A DNA stretch of 64,000 nt. Origin: Bacillota bacterium (GTDB taxonomy: Bacteria > Bacillota > Clostridia > Lachnospirales > Lachnospiraceae). Where the stretch lies: the NCBI GenBank assembly GCA_023418475.1, contig JAEZZO010000070.1, positions 15,340 through 79,339 on the forward strand. The letters are read 5' to 3'. Positions 54,137 through 61,855 of this stretch are shown piece by piece; position 1 is the first letter of the stretch, and each line of letters opens with the position of its first letter. Made by a program: the position numbers and the translations under genes. The notes below the pieces were generated by a model. The model was not told the DNA's origin, searched no databases, and worked only from the letters and a program-made list of their open reading frames with translations.

Positions 54137-55787
54137 AAATGAGAATAAAAAAATCTCTCAAAGAGAAGGAACTACCATATTGCAGGCGGCAAAGGCAGCA
54201 GGTGTATTACTGGAATCACCCTGTGATGCAATCGGAACCTGCGGGAAATGCAGGGTTCTTGTGGAAGATATTCATAATGCCAGGTTGATTTCTAACCAAG
54301 TCCGGCATCGTTTATCAAAAGAGGAATTGGAACAGGGCTATGTTCTGGCCTGTCAGACGAGAATATATGGGGATATTACTGTGATAACCCGGGGTATGGC
54401 CGTACAGAATAATACTCTGGAAATTCTTACGAAGGGGCAAGGCTTCTCCTATAAAATTGATTGTAATATTAGAAAACAAAAGGATGGAAATTTGACAAGT
54501 GTATGGAATGGAAAGGAATTACTCGGGTATGAAGAGGGTGATACCTCGGCATATAGCTATGGAGTAGTGATAGATATCGGTACAACCACGCTGGTGGCTG
54601 CACTAGTCAATCTGATTTCAGGAGAGGAAATCTGCTCTGCGGCCTCCCTAAATCCTCAAAGTCTGCAGGCGCAGGATGTTCTTTCGAGAATTCATATAGC
54701 CTCCGAGGAGAAAGGACTTCAGCTTTTATATGATATAGTAACGAAGGAATTCAACCATTTGATTGATCAGCTGGTTGATCAATCCGGAATTTTAAGAAAA
54801 TACATTTATGAAGTGATTTACAGCGGGAATACAGCTATGCTGCATCTAGCCTGCAGGATCAATCCAAAATCCCTCGGACAATATCCTTATACGCCTGGGA
54901 TTAGGGGAGGATATCAGATCAAAGCAGCAGAACATCTGCATATTTCCCCGTTCGGATTAATCTATCTGCCTCCGATTATTTCTGCCTATGTAGGTCCGGA
55001 TATCATTTCCGGAGTAATTGCAGCGCAGCTTGATAAGGTAGAAGGCACAACTTTGTTCCTTGATATTGGAACAAATGGTGAGATGGTGATGGCAAGAAGG
55101 GGGATATTGTATGCGACCTCGACTGCAGCAGGTCCAGCCTTTGAAGGAATGAATATTACCTGCGGCTGCAGAGCCGGAAAAGGGGCGCTTGAAGCCTTCC
55201 GGATTAAGGATGACATGCAACTTGAGACAGGTGTTATCGGAGATATGGCAGTAACCGGAATTTGCGGCAGTGGATTGCTTGATATCGTAGGAGAATTGGT
55301 GAGAGTTGGTATCATCGGCAGTAACGGTAAAATATATCCTCCCAAGGAAGACTCTTTGGCATATCCGTTAAGAAATAACATACTGCACAGAGATGGCAAG
55401 CTCTACTTTGAAATATCGAAGGAGGTATACCTGACGCAGAAGGATATCCGGCAGGTTCAGCTGGCGAAGGGGGCTATCCGGGCTGGAATAGAGGCTTTGC
55501 TAAAGCAGCTTAAGTTAACGGCCAAAGAGGTGGATGAGGTTTTAATCGCAGGCTCCTTTGGATATCATTTGCGGGAAAGCAGCCTGTTAAGCATAGGACT
55601 GCTTCCGAAGGAATTTGCGGGTAAAATAAGCTTTATCGGGAATACGTCAATGTCCGGTGGGAAAGCATTTTTACTGAACACTGGCTTAAGAGAGAAAGCA
55701 GCGTTACTTGTAAAGAATATTGCTGTTTTGGAATTGTCAAAAAGCGAGGATTTTGAGCAGATATTTATTAAGGCAATGGGTTTCTAA
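54117..55787 (+). CDS. Reductive activator of corrinoid proteins (RACE, ferredoxin-ASKHA)
   Basis: A 556-residue ATP-dependent reductase that returns oxidised Co(II) corrinoid protein to Co(I). The N-terminal 2Fe-2S ferredoxin domain has Cys36, Cys42, Cys45 (C-D-A-I-G-T-C-G-K-C) and Cys79. A linker follows, then the ASKHA ATPase region (DUF4445) with D-I-G-T-T-T at 153-158, L-D-I-G-T-N-G-E near 315 and I-A-G-S-F-G-Y near 480. This is the order of clostridial RACE proteins. It overlaps the methyltransferase gene by 20 bp and has GGAGG inside that gene. Presence of the activator shows that the corrinoid proteins work in catalytic methyl transfer. Confidence 0.93.
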   Translation: MPIIFFKNENKKISQREGTTILQAAKAAGVLLESPCDAIGTCGKCRVLVEDIHNARLISNQVRHRLSKEELEQGYVLACQTRIYGDITVITRGMAVQNNTLEILTKGQGFSYKIDCNIRKQKDGNLTSVWNGKELLGYEEGDTSAYSYGVVIDIGTTTLVAALVNLISGEEICSAASLNPQSLQAQDVLSRIHIASEEKGLQLLYDIVTKEFNHLIDQLVDQSGILRKYIYEVIYSGNTAMLHLACRINPKSLGQYPYTPGIRGGYQIKAAEHLHISPFGLIYLPPIISAYVGPDIISGVIAAQLDKVEGTTLFLDIGTNGEMVMARRGILYATSTAAGPAFEGMNITCGCRAGKGALEAFRIKDDMQLETGVIGDMAVTGICGSGLLDIVGELVRVGIIGSNGKIYPPKEDSLAYPLRNNILHRDGKLYFEISKEVYLTQKDIRQVQLAKGAIRAGIEALLKQLKLTAKEVDEVLIAGSFGYHLRESSLLSIGLLPKEFAGKISFIGNTSMSGGKAFLLNTGLREKAALLVKNIAVLELSKSEDFEQIFIKAMGF

Positions 55788-55829
55788 GTAGAGAAAGAGA
55801 TCTACCTGCACACCATGATCAATATATAA

Positions 55830-55913
55830 GTATCAAATTCTCATGTTGGTTTTTCAACACCTTGGTTAATATAAATCCATGTGAGAATTAGACAGCATCC
55901 GGCGCATGCACAC
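55830..55913. repeat. Dispersed intergenic palindromic repeat, family 1, copy B
   Basis: Reverse-oriented copy of the 30399-30480 element, with the same internal palindrome (A-A-T-T-C-T-C-A and T-G-A-G-A-A-T-T). It lies inside the corrinoid operon, between the activator gene and the third methyltransferase-like gene. Any transcript through it would carry this hairpin. Confidence 0.75.
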
Positions 55914-55958
55914 TTGCATCGCTCGAAGCATTTATATAACAAAAGGATGGGAGTTTTG

Positions 55959-56795
55959 ATGCCAAGGGAAGTAGTAACATATTCGAATAACTGTTGCGAG
56001 TATGAAGAGGATTTTACATATCTCGGGGTAACTGGCTATTGGGAAGAAGGAAAAGATATCGATCAAATACTTGAAATAGCCCGGAAGATCAGTAATCTGG
56101 AAAATAACCGTGTAATTAGGCTTCCTATTAATCATTACACAGAGGCTCAGGCGCTCGGTGCAGTAATAAAGTTAAATAAAAGTGATGTTCCGGTAGTTTC
56201 TTACAGATCGGATTTCTTGCCAAACCTGCAGTCTTTACCCGATCTGGAGATACAGGAACCAGTCAGACGTGTTTACGAGTGTTTAAAAAGGTTCTCGGAA
56301 AAACCGGTTATGCTTCAGATACAAGCTCCATTTTCCATTCTTGCAACACTAATCGAACCAATGCAATTATATAAAGCACTATCGAAAAACAGGGAAGAAA
56401 TTAAGTTCGCATTGGAGCATATTACAAAAGGACTTGCTGCCTATATCAAAAACTCAGTGCAATACGGAGCAAGAATAATCTCAATCGCAGATCCCTGTGC
56501 AGGTTTTGAGATACTTGGGGAAGCAAGATATCTCGAATTCGCTGCCAGCTATCAGATAAAATTATTAAAAGAGATAGCTTCCGACCTGCCACATGCTGTC
56601 GTACATATCTGTCCAAGATGCTCCTGTCTGCTTGAAAGGTATCAGCTTATGCGATGCAGAGAAATAGTCTGTCGACAGGACAGGTATATTAATATCTTGC
56701 TTGAGCTACTGGAAAGCGATACTTTCCAATTTACCGGTCACCAGTGTATCTACAATATGCTGGCTCAAAGAGTATATGTACTTGAGATAATATAA
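55959..56795 (+). CDS. Divergent MtaA/UroD-like protein, copy 3, with altered metal-site motif
   Basis: A 278-residue protein. I-I-S-I-A-D-P-C-A-G-F-E-I-L-G matches the central strand of copy 2, and V-V-H-I-C-P-R-C-S-C aligns with the zinc motif H-I-C-G. The Gly is replaced and two extra Cys follow (His216, Cys218, Cys221, Cys223). The C-terminal Cys ligand segment is replaced by T-G-H-Q-C (His261, Cys263). The N-terminal part of the barrel is shortened. ATG 55959 behind GGGAG is preferred; an upstream in-frame start at 55881 would translate the repeat element. It may be a degenerate or specialised partner, for example binding a different metal or cluster. Confidence 0.75.
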   Translation: MPREVVTYSNNCCEYEEDFTYLGVTGYWEEGKDIDQILEIARKISNLENNRVIRLPINHYTEAQALGAVIKLNKSDVPVVSYRSDFLPNLQSLPDLEIQEPVRRVYECLKRFSEKPVMLQIQAPFSILATLIEPMQLYKALSKNREEIKFALEHITKGLAAYIKNSVQYGARIISIADPCAGFEILGEARYLEFAASYQIKLLKEIASDLPHAVVHICPRCSCLLERYQLMRCREIVCRQDRYINILLELLESDTFQFTGHQCIYNMLAQRVYVLEII

Positions 56796-56841
56796 TTTAC
56801 CCATCCGTTTTACAGGCGTGTACAAAACAGGAGGAAGCAGC

Positions 56842-57522
56842 TTGGATTTTCAGGATTTGGATCATAGTACAGCAAGAACATACATTTCTTATCTTGCAGA
56901 GGCAGTAGTAAATATGGATGAGAAACGATCCGTTTGGCTTGCCAGGTGGATCGCTGAACATAATATAGATATATTGGATGCGATAGAAGAGGGTCTGGTT
57001 GCAGGAATGGCCCGGGCAGGGGATTTATATGAAGAGGGAGAATATTTTATACCGGATTTGCTGCTGTGCGCGGATGCAATGGATGCTGCAATGGAGGTAT
57101 TTGAACAATACCTGCCAAAATCTGAAAGAAAGTACAAGGGCAGGGTAGTAATCGGTACAATCAAAGGAGATACTCACGACATCGGAAAAAATATAGTGGC
57201 ACTTTTGATCCGGTCTGCAGGGTTTGAGGTGCTGGATTTGGGAAGGGATGTGGAGGCAAGAACCTTTGTAGATCAGGCCGAAGCTTTTCAGGCTGATATT
57301 ATTGCAATTTCTACACTGCTTACTACAACCATGAACAATATGGAAGAGGTTATAAAGCTTTTAATTTCTGAAAACAAACGGAGCCAGTATAAAATCATCA
57401 TCGGAGGAAAACCGGTATCAGAGGACTTTGCGAGAAAGATAGGTGCCGATTATTATGCCTATAATGCAGGAGAAACGCTGCGCTTGTCTGAGGAGATTAT
57501 AAGAAATAAGAGGATAAATTAA
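56842..57522 (+). CDS. Corrinoid-binding methyl-carrier protein, copy 2
   Basis: A 226-residue paralog of the 52381 product, with an N-terminal helical cap and the B12-binding domain G-D-T-H-D-I-G-K-N (cobalt ligand His112). I-S-T-L-L-T-T-T-M and I-G-G-K-P-V-S follow. The start is taken as TTG 56842, 7 nt after AGGAGG. This gives almost the same length as copy 1 (227), whereas the GTG at 56818 lies before that RBS. Its stop is only 27 bp from the decarboxylase start. Two carriers suggest two methyl donors or two steps. Confidence 0.9.
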   Translation: MDFQDLDHSTARTYISYLAEAVVNMDEKRSVWLARWIAEHNIDILDAIEEGLVAGMARAGDLYEEGEYFIPDLLLCADAMDAAMEVFEQYLPKSERKYKGRVVIGTIKGDTHDIGKNIVALLIRSAGFEVLDLGRDVEARTFVDQAEAFQADIIAISTLLTTTMNNMEEVIKLLISENKRSQYKIIIGGKPVSEDFARKIGADYYAYNAGETLRLSEEIIRNKRIN

Positions 57523-57549
57523 TCTATTTTGGAAAGGAAGTGTAATAAG

Positions 57550-59289
57550 ATGGCAGAACAAAATTATCAGGTTACTCCACCTACGAAGGATCCTAACGAG
57601 GTATATCCAAAGGTTCCGGGCATTGATTACAATGATTTTAAGCTATCCTCCGAAAGATTACCGGAGGAACAGAGGCTGCGCGCACTAAAACAACTCTATC
57701 AGTATGAGACAACCCAGAAGGAATATTTTATGGGCTATCAGGCCAATCAGAAGCTGGACTATCAAAATGACTTATCAGAATACTTGAATTATCACGTTAA
57801 TAATATAGGTGATCCCTTTGTATCGGGAAACTTCACAGTAAATGCTAAATTTGCTGAACGGGCCGTACTGGATTATTTTGCATCCCTATGGAATGCACAG
57901 TGGCCGCATGAATATACTCCAGAAGATACGGAAAATGACTGGAAGAATAGCTATTGGGGATATGTTGTATCAATGGGGTGTACTGAAGGAAATATCTACG
58001 GGCTGTGGAATGCAAGAGATTATCTGTCTGGTAAATTTCTGCTGCCTGATCCTCAGGTGGAAGAAAAAGCCAGATTGGCTAGCCTGAATGGGAGACCGGC
58101 CGTATATGAACCTCGCCTGATCTATTATCAGGCTAAGACGGCTGCGGAACATCCCAATGAGTATACCCCGATTGCGTTTTATTCCCAGGATGCCCATTAC
58201 TCGATTGTGAAAGCAATGAGAGTACTTAGCATTACTACCTTCAATGAAGCAGGAAGCGGAAAATTCGATTGTCCGTTAAACTATCCGGAAGATTATCCGG
58301 AGGACTATTCAGACCATTATCTGGATGCAAATGGCTGGCCCTTGGAGGTACCCTCCGACCAAAACGGCAGTATCTATATTCCTGCGTTGGTTAAACTGGT
58401 AGAAGCCTTTGCTAAACAAGGGTATCCGATATTGGTTAATTTCAACTACGGGACTACCTTTAAAGGCAGCTATGATAATGTAGCATTAGCGGTAAGCCAG
58501 CTGGTTCCAATTCTGCAGAAATATGGTCTTTACGAGAGAACGGTGGAGTATGATCCCAAGCATCATTTATATGATATCCGTACCGGTTTCTGGTTTCATG
58601 TGGATGGTGCATTAGGAGCTGCATATATGCCTTTTCTTGAGATGGCTGAGAAGAGTGATGATTTTCCGATATTTGATTTTCGCATCAAGGAATTACAATC
58701 GATTTCCATGAGCGGACATAAATGGATTGGTGCACCCTGGCCCTGCGGTATCTATATGACAAAGGTAAAGTATCAGTTATTGCCGCCGGATGATCCGATG
58801 TACATAGGCTCTCCCGACAGTACCTTTGCCGGATCTCGCAATGGATTTTCTTCCTTAATTCTCTGGGACTATTTCTCGAAGAATTCCTACGATGATCTTA
58901 TAAAAAAGGTGCTGTATACAGAGAAGCAGGCGCAATATGCCCTGGCTAAGCTGCAGGAGCTGGAACGGATAGTAGGAAAGGACTTGTGGGTTGAATATTC
59001 TCCCCGTTCTTTGACAATTCGATTTAAACAGGCGAATGCCGCAATTGTATTTAAATACTCCCTTTCGGGTGAAGTTTTATATGTAAACAATGAAAAGCGT
59101 GCTTATTCTCATATCTATCTTATGGAATCGGTTACTCCTTCCCTGATTGACAGTCTTTTTAATGATTTACAGGCGAAAGATGCTTTTCCAGATCAGGAGA
59201 CAAAAAAAGGGATAATACAACAGACGATCATAGATCCGGAGGCAGTACGCGGAGTATTTGTACCCCAGAGTGGCAGGGGATTTAAATAA
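57550..59289 (+). CDS. PLP-dependent group II amino-acid decarboxylase
   Basis: A 579-residue fold-type I decarboxylase. C-T-E-G-N-I-Y-G-L-W-N-A-R marks the phosphate-binding segment and D-A-H-Y-S (His216) stacks on PLP. H-V-D-G-A-L-G-A-A-Y contains the pyridine-N Asp352, and M-S-G-H-K-W contains Schiff-base Lys391. The histidine/valine/methionine decarboxylase branch has such long members, whereas glutamate and aromatic decarboxylases are usually 460-500 residues. The substrate is undetermined; with metNIQ nearby, methionine is a testable candidate. ATG 57550 is used because G-G-A-A-A-G-G-A-A-G-T-G precedes it. It is the last gene of the co-directional block. Confidence 0.86.
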   Translation: MAEQNYQVTPPTKDPNEVYPKVPGIDYNDFKLSSERLPEEQRLRALKQLYQYETTQKEYFMGYQANQKLDYQNDLSEYLNYHVNNIGDPFVSGNFTVNAKFAERAVLDYFASLWNAQWPHEYTPEDTENDWKNSYWGYVVSMGCTEGNIYGLWNARDYLSGKFLLPDPQVEEKARLASLNGRPAVYEPRLIYYQAKTAAEHPNEYTPIAFYSQDAHYSIVKAMRVLSITTFNEAGSGKFDCPLNYPEDYPEDYSDHYLDANGWPLEVPSDQNGSIYIPALVKLVEAFAKQGYPILVNFNYGTTFKGSYDNVALAVSQLVPILQKYGLYERTVEYDPKHHLYDIRTGFWFHVDGALGAAYMPFLEMAEKSDDFPIFDFRIKELQSISMSGHKWIGAPWPCGIYMTKVKYQLLPPDDPMYIGSPDSTFAGSRNGFSSLILWDYFSKNSYDDLIKKVLYTEKQAQYALAKLQELERIVGKDLWVEYSPRSLTIRFKQANAAIVFKYSLSGEVLYVNNEKRAYSHIYLMESVTPSLIDSLFNDLQAKDAFPDQETKKGIIQQTIIDPEAVRGVFVPQSGRGFK

Positions 59290-59377
59290 ACTCAGTGTTA
59301 AGGGTACTTAATGAGATTAATGAAGGATATTAATTATTAATAGGAGGCTGAAATTAGGGAAATAGAGTTGTCAAGAA

Positions 59378-59485
59378 GTCTGATTATATAGAAACCATAA
59401 ATTATATTGGAACTATAAATCATATAGGAGCCATAAATTATATAGGAAGTATAAATTATATTGAAGTCTTGTATTATATAGAAGC
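59378..59485. repeat. Tandem array of six degenerate 18-bp repeats
   Basis: Six consecutive 18-bp units, the best being C-A-T-A-A-A-T-T-A-T-A-T-(T/A)-G-G-A-A-(C/G), at 59378, 59396, 59414, 59432, 59450 and 59468. They lie between the convergent decarboxylase and nifH-like genes, immediately before the shared terminator. One frame would read an I-N-Y-I-G-x hexapeptide repeat, but no start codon supports a gene. Confidence 0.75.
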
Positions 59486-59529
59486 CTTAAAAGGAAGTGC
59501 TAATGGTAACACTCCTTTTAAAGGCTTCT
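59480..59529. terminator. Bidirectional terminator between decarboxylase and nifH-like genes
   Basis: Arms at 59480-59499 and 59510-59529 are complementary (A-G-A-A-G-C-C-T-T-A-A-A-A-G-G with one bulge) around a 10-nt loop. It serves both converging transcripts and ends just before the nifH-like stop codon at 59536. Confidence 0.75.
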
Positions 59530-59535
59530 ATAAGC

Positions 59536-60390
59536 TTAGATACTGAAATCATCCGCAGATTCCATTAGCCCGAATTCCTGTAGAATTTCCTCTAAGCGTT
59601 CCTGTGTCATTGGCTTTGGAATAACAAATGATTTGTTCTCTTCAATTTTTTTTGCGAGCTCTCTATATACGTCAGCCTGTTGGGTCTCCGGTTTGTATTC
59701 AATTACTGTTTTTCTACTGATTTCAGCTCGCTGCACAATATTGTCCCTTGGTACAAAATGTATTAGCTGAGTACCCAGTTCATGGGAAAAGGCTCTCAGC
59801 AAATCAAGCTCTCGATCCACATTGCGGCTGTTGCAGATGATACCGCCCAGGCGGACACCACCCTTATTCGCATATTTTTCAATTCCTTTTGATATATTAT
59901 TTGCAGCATAAAGAGCCATCATCTCGCCGCTTGCCACAATATAAATCTCCTTTGCTTTCCCTTCGCGGATCGGCATTGCGAAGCCACCGCACACAACGTC
60001 TCCCAGGACATCGTAGAAAACATAATCCAGATCTTCGGTATAAGCACCCAGATTCTCAAGAATTCCTATGGAAGTAATAATACCGCGTCCTGCACATCCG
60101 ACTCCCGGTTCAGGGCCACCGGATTCAACACATCTGATATTATGAAAACCGGTCTTCATAAGTGCTTCCAGGGAAACATCCTGACCAACATCCCGGAGTG
60201 TATCCAGAACGGTTTTTTGATGAAGCCCACCTAATAAGAGTCTTGTGGAATCTGCTTTTGGATCACAGCCAACAACCATTATGTTTTTGCCTAATTCGGC
60301 AAGGCCAGCTGTTAGATTTTGAGTTGTAGTTGATTTTCCTATTCCACCTTTTCCGTAAATAGCGATTTGTCTCAATTGTTTGTCTGCCAT
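59536..60390 (-). CDS. NifH-like iron protein (nitrogenase-type reductase)
   Basis: A 284-residue homodimeric ATPase that should reduce the NifD/NifK-like complex. Walker A G-K-G-G-I-G-K-S-T at 13-21, D-P-K-A-D-S-T, the 4Fe-4S ligands Cys99 (G-V-G-C-A-G-R-G) and Cys134 (D-V-V-C-G-G-F-A-M-P), and Arg102, the usual ADP-ribosylation site, are intact. Length fits NifH, not the longer BchL/ChlL. A 4-residue change from nitrogenase is seen in Y-D-V-L-G-D-V-V-C, which is normal for NifH. It is on the minus strand, convergent with the decarboxylase and divergent from nifB, so its expression is separate from the D/K-like genes. AGGAG precedes the ATG. Confidence 0.92.
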   Translation of the reverse strand: MADKQLRQIAIYGKGGIGKSTTTQNLTAGLAELGKNIMVVGCDPKADSTRLLLGGLHQKTVLDTLRDVGQDVSLEALMKTGFHNIRCVESGGPEPGVGCAGRGIITSIGILENLGAYTEDLDYVFYDVLGDVVCGGFAMPIREGKAKEIYIVASGEMMALYAANNISKGIEKYANKGGVRLGGIICNSRNVDRELDLLRAFSHELGTQLIHFVPRDNIVQRAEISRKTVIEYKPETQQADVYRELAKKIEENKSFVIPKPMTQERLEEILQEFGLMESADDFSI

Positions 60391-60450
60391 AATAAAATCT
60401 CCTTTATTTATCTAATCTTTATTTGTCTAATATTTCTTTTCTGGTTCAAA

Positions 60451-60551
60451 GTACCAAAATTACTTGTAGTATTAAACTTGTAGTATTAAGTTACTCGCAA
60501 TACTAAAATTGATTGGAATACTAAAATTACTTGTAGCACCAAATATTTATA
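60451..60551. repeat. Degenerate 18-bp tandem repeats upstream of the nifH-like gene
   Basis: About six imperfect units of (G/A)-T-A-C-T-A-A-A-A-T-T-A-C-T-T-G-T-A, some shortened to 14-17 bp. They lie in the leader or promoter region of the minus-strand nifH-like gene, 60-160 bp before its ATG. They may affect the RNA leader or be a replication-slippage product. Confidence 0.6.
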
Positions 60552-61164
60552 GTAAAAAATTATTTGCTTTTTAAAAGCTTTTGAGATGACTAATTTATTA
60601 ATGAATAGATCTATGTATCTTAGTAAGTCTATTATTTCTAGAGTGATAGCCCAGGAAAAAAGACATCTGGTAATATAATATGATTGAGATTTTAAGTAAG
60701 TCATGAGAAGAAGCATGAAAAAAGGACATACTTCTTAATATAATCATCACAATTATATAGAAAGTATATCCTCTGATTCTTCAGTCAGATAATCTTCAAT
60801 TAGCACTATATAGGAACAGAAGGAACAGATTGACCTGATAAGGGATAGAATTATATCAATGTACTGATCGATTGTTCCTGTTCCTATCTACTTATGTATT
60901 CATCATATGATAGGAATTCCAATTTGTCAACAATTATTTCGTATAATACATATATTAATTGTATGATATACGAGAAGAATATTATTTTACACTATTTTCT
61001 CAAATGTTGAAATGATTTACTTATACGGTCAACATATTGGAAACGAACCGTTCATCCCCAGCTATAATCCGTTCGATATATCCAGTAAAGACCTAATAAG
61101 TATTTATACTAGCGTATGATATGTTTGCGTAATCGTAAATTTAATATTCGCATATTTATATATT
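60552..61164. other. Non-coding stretch between nifH-like and nifB-like genes
   Basis: No convincing gene is seen. Near 60810-60887 an imperfect inverted repeat pairs A-T-A-G-G-A-A-C-A-G with C-T-G-T-T-C-C-T-A-T, plus internal G-G-A-A-C-A / T-G-T-T-C-C, separated by about 45 bp. It could be an operator or a folded leader. A-C-G-A-A-C-C-G-T-T-C at 61044 is a short palindrome. TATAAT-like hexamers occur (for example near 60675), but no complete promoter could be assigned. Confidence 0.4.
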
Positions 61165-61165
61165 T

Positions 61166-61229
61166 ATGAAAAAAGTAGTTATTCGTATATGTATGAAAAA
61201 AGTTATTCGCGTATTTTATGAAAAAAGTA
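61166..61229 (+). repeat. Three direct repeats upstream of the RNA promoter
   Basis: T-A-T-G-A-A-A-A-A-A-G-T occurs three times at about 24-27-bp spacing, twice followed by T-A-T-T-C-G, ending right at the -35 box. A-tracts in phase with the helix could act as an UP-element or regulator sites. Confidence 0.55.
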
Positions 61230-61258
61230 TTGACAGATAGGTATTAGACACATATACT
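61230..61258 (+). promoter_or_regulatory. Consensus sigma-A promoter of the candidate RNA
   Basis: TTGACA at 61230-61235 and TATACT at 61253-61258 with 17 bp between. A second extended -10, TGTTATACT at 61301-61309, lies downstream without a good -35. Confidence 0.8.
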
Positions 61259-61265
61259 AATCATA

Positions 61266-61498
61266 AAATATAATAACATACATACGATATATGAGATATA
61301 TGTTATACTGGCGTGATAAATGATACGGTCGAGACAGGGTTATCATTATCATAATAATATAGAAATTAGCACAAACTTATGAATGCAGGATGAAACGGCA
61401 GGGTCGGTTCACTTGCTAAGAAGGAAAAGCGGTATTCATACTGACTAGACAACTAGAGGTTAAAGAAATACATTGTATTTTTTTGACCTCTTTTTGAT
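61266..61498 (+). ncRNA. Candidate structured small RNA or leader between nifH-like and nifB-like genes
   Basis: The segment begins after a consensus promoter and ends in a strong intrinsic terminator, giving an RNA of roughly 180-230 nt. It has no good open frame. Local pairings include G-A-T-A-A-A-T-G-A-T-A with T-A-T-C-A-T-T-A-T-C, and A-T-G-A-A-T-G-C with G-C-G-G-T-A-T-T-C-A-T. It does not carry hallmarks I can recognise of cobalamin, SAM-I, T-box, TPP, FMN or c-di-GMP classes. The nifB-like start is about 360 bp further on, beyond a repeat element, so a standalone RNA is more likely than a simple attenuator. Confidence 0.5.
61452..61495 (+). terminator. Strong intrinsic terminator of the candidate RNA
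   Basis: A stem of about 18 bp (A-G-A-G-G-T-T-A-A-A-G-A-A-A-T-A-C-A with T-G-T-A-T-T-T-T-T-T-T-G-A-C-C-T-C-T, some G-U pairs) and a minimal loop, followed by a T-run. Confidence 0.85.
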
Positions 61499-61512
61499 TC
61501 CAGTAATCGAAA

Positions 61513-61634
61513 GAGTGAAGAAAAAGCATCTTCATACTTAGAAGAACCCCGAAATGAGCACAGCGGTGCTCATTCCAGGCTTCTTCACCGATTATTTGTG
61601 ATGCCGCTTACGGCATCATGATTGGAAGAGTGAA
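61513..61634. repeat. Dispersed hairpin repeat family 2, copy B
   Basis: About 120 bp matching 33354-33476 in the same orientation. A-A-T-G-A-G-C-A-C-A-G-C-G-G-T-G-C-T-C-A-T-T forms a good hairpin, nested within G-A-A-G-A-A and T-T-C-T-T-C arms. It lies between the candidate RNA and the nifB-like gene. The following 61635-61855 holds a small T-T-G-C-A-A-T-T palindrome and G-G-A-G-G, and is otherwise featureless. Confidence 0.75.
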
Positions 61635-61855
61635 ATATTCTCATTTAAAACTTGATATTCGTCGATCCGTGTAAACGAACAGAAGTCTTGCCTGAGTAAA
61701 AAAGGTAATACCTAACGCGGGAATTATGATAATTATGCTCGCAATTTACAAAACTATTTAGTTTTGCAATTACAATGAGTAGAAAAATAATAGGAGGTAA
61801 CGAATTCCCATTTTTTTGAACAGTAAAGGAGGATGGGAGTTCAAAACAAGAGTAT

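Noticed and set aside
59357..59542. A small protein with I-N-Y-I-G-x hexapeptide repeats
   Set aside because: The frame has no start codon or ribosome-binding site upstream of the repeats; it is a by-product of the 18-bp unit and overlaps the terminator.
49337..60390. Chlorophyllide-type (DPOR/COR) or CfbCD nickel-sirohydrochlorin reductase
   Set aside because: No porphyrin, bacteriochlorophyll or F430 genes are nearby, and NifB/NifX-like genes indicate a NifB-derived cofactor, which those enzymes do not use.
60486..60716. A minus-strand 76-codon frame upstream of nifH
   Set aside because: Composition is low-complexity and Ile/Leu-rich, its end lies in the tandem repeats, and no family or ribosome-binding site supports it.
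61266..61498. Cobalamin riboswitch controlling the corrinoid genes
   Set aside because: The conserved B12-box is not seen, the terminator is far from nifB, and the corrinoid genes lie on the other side of nifH.
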